Assembly (NCBI RefSeq): GCF_963676685.1
Contig: NC_092349.1
Location: 82,844,604-82,908,603, forward strand
DNA from: Mytilus edulis
Taxonomy: Eukaryota; Mollusca; Bivalvia; Mytilida; Mytilidae
Direction: 5' to 3'
Length of the DNA stretch: 64,000 nucleotides
Shown: positions 61,691 through 64,000 of the stretch, one piece after another
Layout of the letters: each line of letters starts with the position of its first letter
How positions within the stretch are numbered: position 1 is the stretch's first letter
The notes under the pieces: generated by a model
Told to the model about the DNA's origin: nothing
Databases searched by the model: none
What the model saw: the letters and a program-made list of their open reading frames with translations, nothing else
Translations under genes and position numbers: made by a program

Positions 61691-62400
61691 CGGAAGGGAA
61701 ACAAGATCCTGCTCCGCATTTGGCACCCGTCGTGTTGCTCATATTATTACAAACCTATGGCAAGCCGTTTTGCTATTTATTCTTACTTCAAGATATCTCA
61801 TAACTTTATAAGATATCTTATAAATTATATAAGATATCTTATATAAAATTTGTTTATAAGATATCTCATATACTTTATAAGATATTTTATAAACTTTTAG
61901 AAGATATCTTATAAAGTATGTAAGATATCATATAAACTTTATGAGATATTTTATATAACATTAAAGATATCTGATATAATATATGAGATATCTTATAAAT
62001 TGAAATTATATAAGATATCTTATATATTAAAGGAGATATCTTATATACTATATAAGATATCTTATATAGTATACATGTTATAGGAGATGTCTTGAAATTC
62101 GAATAAATAGTAAAACGGCTTGCCACACAAACCCGGTAAAAAGTCTAATTCGGTAGGTCATGTTCGTGAAAAGGGAAGGAGAATGTAGTTATGACATAAT
62201 GAACGTATCCGAAATCATCTGTGAAACGGATATTCTGTATCAAACGGTCAATAAATTCGTTCAGGCGTCCGTAAAATCTACGAAGGGATTTCAACTTCTC
62301 CATTTGGAACTCTTGGTTTAATAGCTTCCTTGTAATAGCAACCCTCTATCAAGGAAATCATGATAGAAAATACTATCCCGGGGATATCGAGAACATGCGA
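61535..62400 (-). pseudogene. Penelope-like fragment interrupted by a fold-back element
   Basis: The minus strand from about 62400 to 62126 encodes remnants of the C-terminal reverse transcriptase region (phrases like LKSLRRFYGR with frame breaks). The 3' untranslated end runs from 61757 to 61535. The element at 61758-62125 separates the two parts. Broken and inactive. Confidence 0.7.
61758..62125. mobile_element. Fold-back element filled with AAGATATCTTATA palindromes
   Basis: The ends TGGCAAGCCGTTTTGCTATT and its inverted partner AGTAAAACGGCTTGCCA enclose about 290 bp of degenerate tandem AAGATATCTTATA units. ACAAACC(T/C) flanks both sides. The interrupted Penelope-like sequence has a single ACAAACC at this spot, so this is probably an 8-bp target duplication with one change. 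No coding capacity. Confidence 0.8.
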
Positions 62401-64000
62401 AGGAATAACACGATGTCGGTCGATAAGAAAGAGAAAATGCTGAACATTGCGATAATGCTACGTTGCTTAAAGTAATTTTTAACCTTTTAAAACAAATTGT
62501 TAGCTTTTAATTTTTTTTTTTTATTCGAGCGTCACTGATGAGTTTTTTGTAGACGAAACGCGTTAGTGTAAAATTTTAGTCCTTGTATCTATGATGAGTT
62601 TATTGTTAGATGTATTCATATTCGATACAACATCGAAAAAGTTACAAATAATCTATCATTACACATAATAAAAATGTATAGAAGTTTTTACTCCTGAAAA
62701 TCATCTTATTGAACTCGAAAATAAGCTCAATAGTCTACTGAAATATCTTTTAAATAACTCAAGTGTCAAGTTTCTGTTACTTTTAAATAACTCAAGTGTC
62801 AAGTTGCTGGTACTTTTAGTAAAATATGTTGTTAGGCATACCGTTCTTGTTTGGGTTTTTTTTTAACAGTACTATGCTTTTTATTCGTGTTTTGTGTTTT
62901 TCTGTTTATTGTTTGTTGTCTTGCTTTATGAATTATATGCAGAAATTTGCAAATTATCACATATTTGTCGTCCATTCATATCTTGTTAAAGTAAATTAAC
63001 CGTAAATACCAGGACGCATGTTTGGTCTACAAGACTCATCAGTGATGCTAGAATAAAAAAGTTCAAAAGGCCAAATAAAATACGAATTTGAAGAGCATTG
63101 AGGATCCAAAATCCCTAAATACAGCTAAAGTTATACATTCCTAGGATAGAAAATACTAATAGTTCGAAAAATTCTAAACAGTTAATTTATTATTATGCCT
63201 TTATCATTGGTAATTCCTGTCAATTCATAAGTGTTTTCTCCTGGGCTGGTGATACCTTCGGTGAATATAATTCGAAGGGATGACTTCATTTTATCAATTG
63301 GAATTTTTTGTTAAATAGCTTGCTTAAATTATGACCACATCAATGATAATTCATGTCAACAAATGAGGCCCGACTCCTGAGCTGGTGATACCCTCTGACA
63401 GAAAAATTCCACCAACACTGGCATCGACCCAGTATTTGTAAATAAACTGATCATAGATACCCGTAGTATGTTGCCTTCTTACTAATACCGTTGATAAATG
63501 TCTGTAACCAGTTATGCAGATATAAGTTAGTGTTACTTTTATTCCTTTGCCTAGTTTGTATGTAATACTGAATTTTATTCAGTTTCTGTGTGTTATTGAT
63601 TTTTATTTCTTATGTGCTGTATATATTAACTGTTTTTTGTTGTGCAGGTTTTGTTGCAGAACCATAATTTAGTTGTACGCTCCCTTTCTTGGGATGTGAT
63701 GGAGCAATATCTTGATTGCCTTTGATTCATTTTACGACGGGCCCACTCTACAGCAATTAATCAACTTTTTGTAACTGGTTTCATAAATATCTGGCTCTTG
63801 AGGTTTTGTCTTCTCTTATTCAAAATATGTCACTCAACTTTAGTGCAAGGTAGGGGTTTACATAAATATAATTATTAAACTATCGGAAAACAGCTATGTA
63901 TGAAAGTTAATGGCTGGTTTTCTCAAGTATCTGATTGACAAAACATGTATATTGCTGTTTCAAAGACTGCTGTTATGTTCAGTGTTCCGTGTTTGGTGTT
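62400..64000. other. Repeat-bearing tail of the window without a supported gene
   Basis: It holds ends of the CACTGATGAGTC/ACTCATCAGTG element at 62525-62610 (plus orientation) and 63000-63060 (inverted), and a direct repeat of TTTTAAATAACTCAAGTGTC at about 62750 and 62783. The last kilobase shows no exon that I can support. Confidence 0.5.
62525..63060. repeat. Opposed ends of the CACTGATGAGTC dispersed family
   Basis: At 62525 GAGCGTCACTGATGAGTTTT and GTAGACGAAACGCG run toward TATCTATGATGAGTTTATTG. At 63000 CCAGGACGCATG and CTACAAGACTCATCAGTG run the other way. The two ends point away from the interval between them, so they are two separate partial elements rather than one. Confidence 0.55.

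Noticed and set aside
1..64000. tRNA, rRNA and riboswitch genes
   Set aside because: I looked for cloverleaf-like segments with B-box type GGTTCGA words and for conserved rRNA stretches and saw none that I could support by eye.

Overview
The window looks like nuclear genomic DNA of a bivalve mollusc, most likely a mussel close to Mytilus. It is AT-rich, has GT-AG introns and long introns packed with dispersed repeats, and carries several repeat types I associate with bivalve genomes. There are no operons, ribosome binding sites or other prokaryotic features. I found no tRNA or rRNA gene.

Two host genes are supported. From position 1 to 11970 on the plus strand lies the 3' half of a BCR/ABR-type Rho GTPase-activating protein: the end of a PH domain, a C2 domain and a complete RhoGAP domain over about a dozen exons. 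The gene starts upstream of the window. From 31861 down to 16240 on the minus strand lies a secreted, flavin-dependent GMC oxidoreductase (glucose/choline dehydrogenase-like). It has 12 exons, running from a signal peptide and the FAD-binding glycine motif to the C-terminal GNTNAPT motif. The large intron between exons 3 and 4 holds a four-unit tandem array of about 720 bp per unit. Each unit carries copies of the exon 4 splice acceptor.

From about 32 to 40 kb the DNA is retrotransposon territory. It has a dispersed element with inverted ends, a 5'-truncated L1/Tx1-like LINE with one long open frame, and a 5'-truncated Penelope-like reverse transcriptase flanked by a TTAACAA target duplication. 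Short 3' pieces of the same Penelope-like family recur on the minus strand elsewhere in the window.

From 43 to 62 kb lies a segment of about 1.57 kb repeated three times in tandem. The middle copy was hit by two related DNA transposons of about 6.4-6.5 kb whose insertion sites lie only 16 bp apart. Both have inverted termini starting TAG and 3-bp target duplications (TGC and TAA). Both encode a protein that joins zinc-finger and transposase-like parts to an XPG/FEN-like nuclease and a cysteine-rich CXC domain. The right-hand element (53411-59835) is nearly full length but has a nonsense codon and two frameshifts. The left-hand element (46895-53394) has lost the nuclease core and carries a nested LINE with a 14-bp target duplication. 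Copies one and three of the segment act as natural empty sites. This pair is the most interesting system in the window.

Small fold-back elements are scattered throughout. Two stand out: one with inverted arrays of a TAAAGTGCGATGG motif (41323-42475), and one filled with AAGATATCTTATA palindromes (61758-62125).
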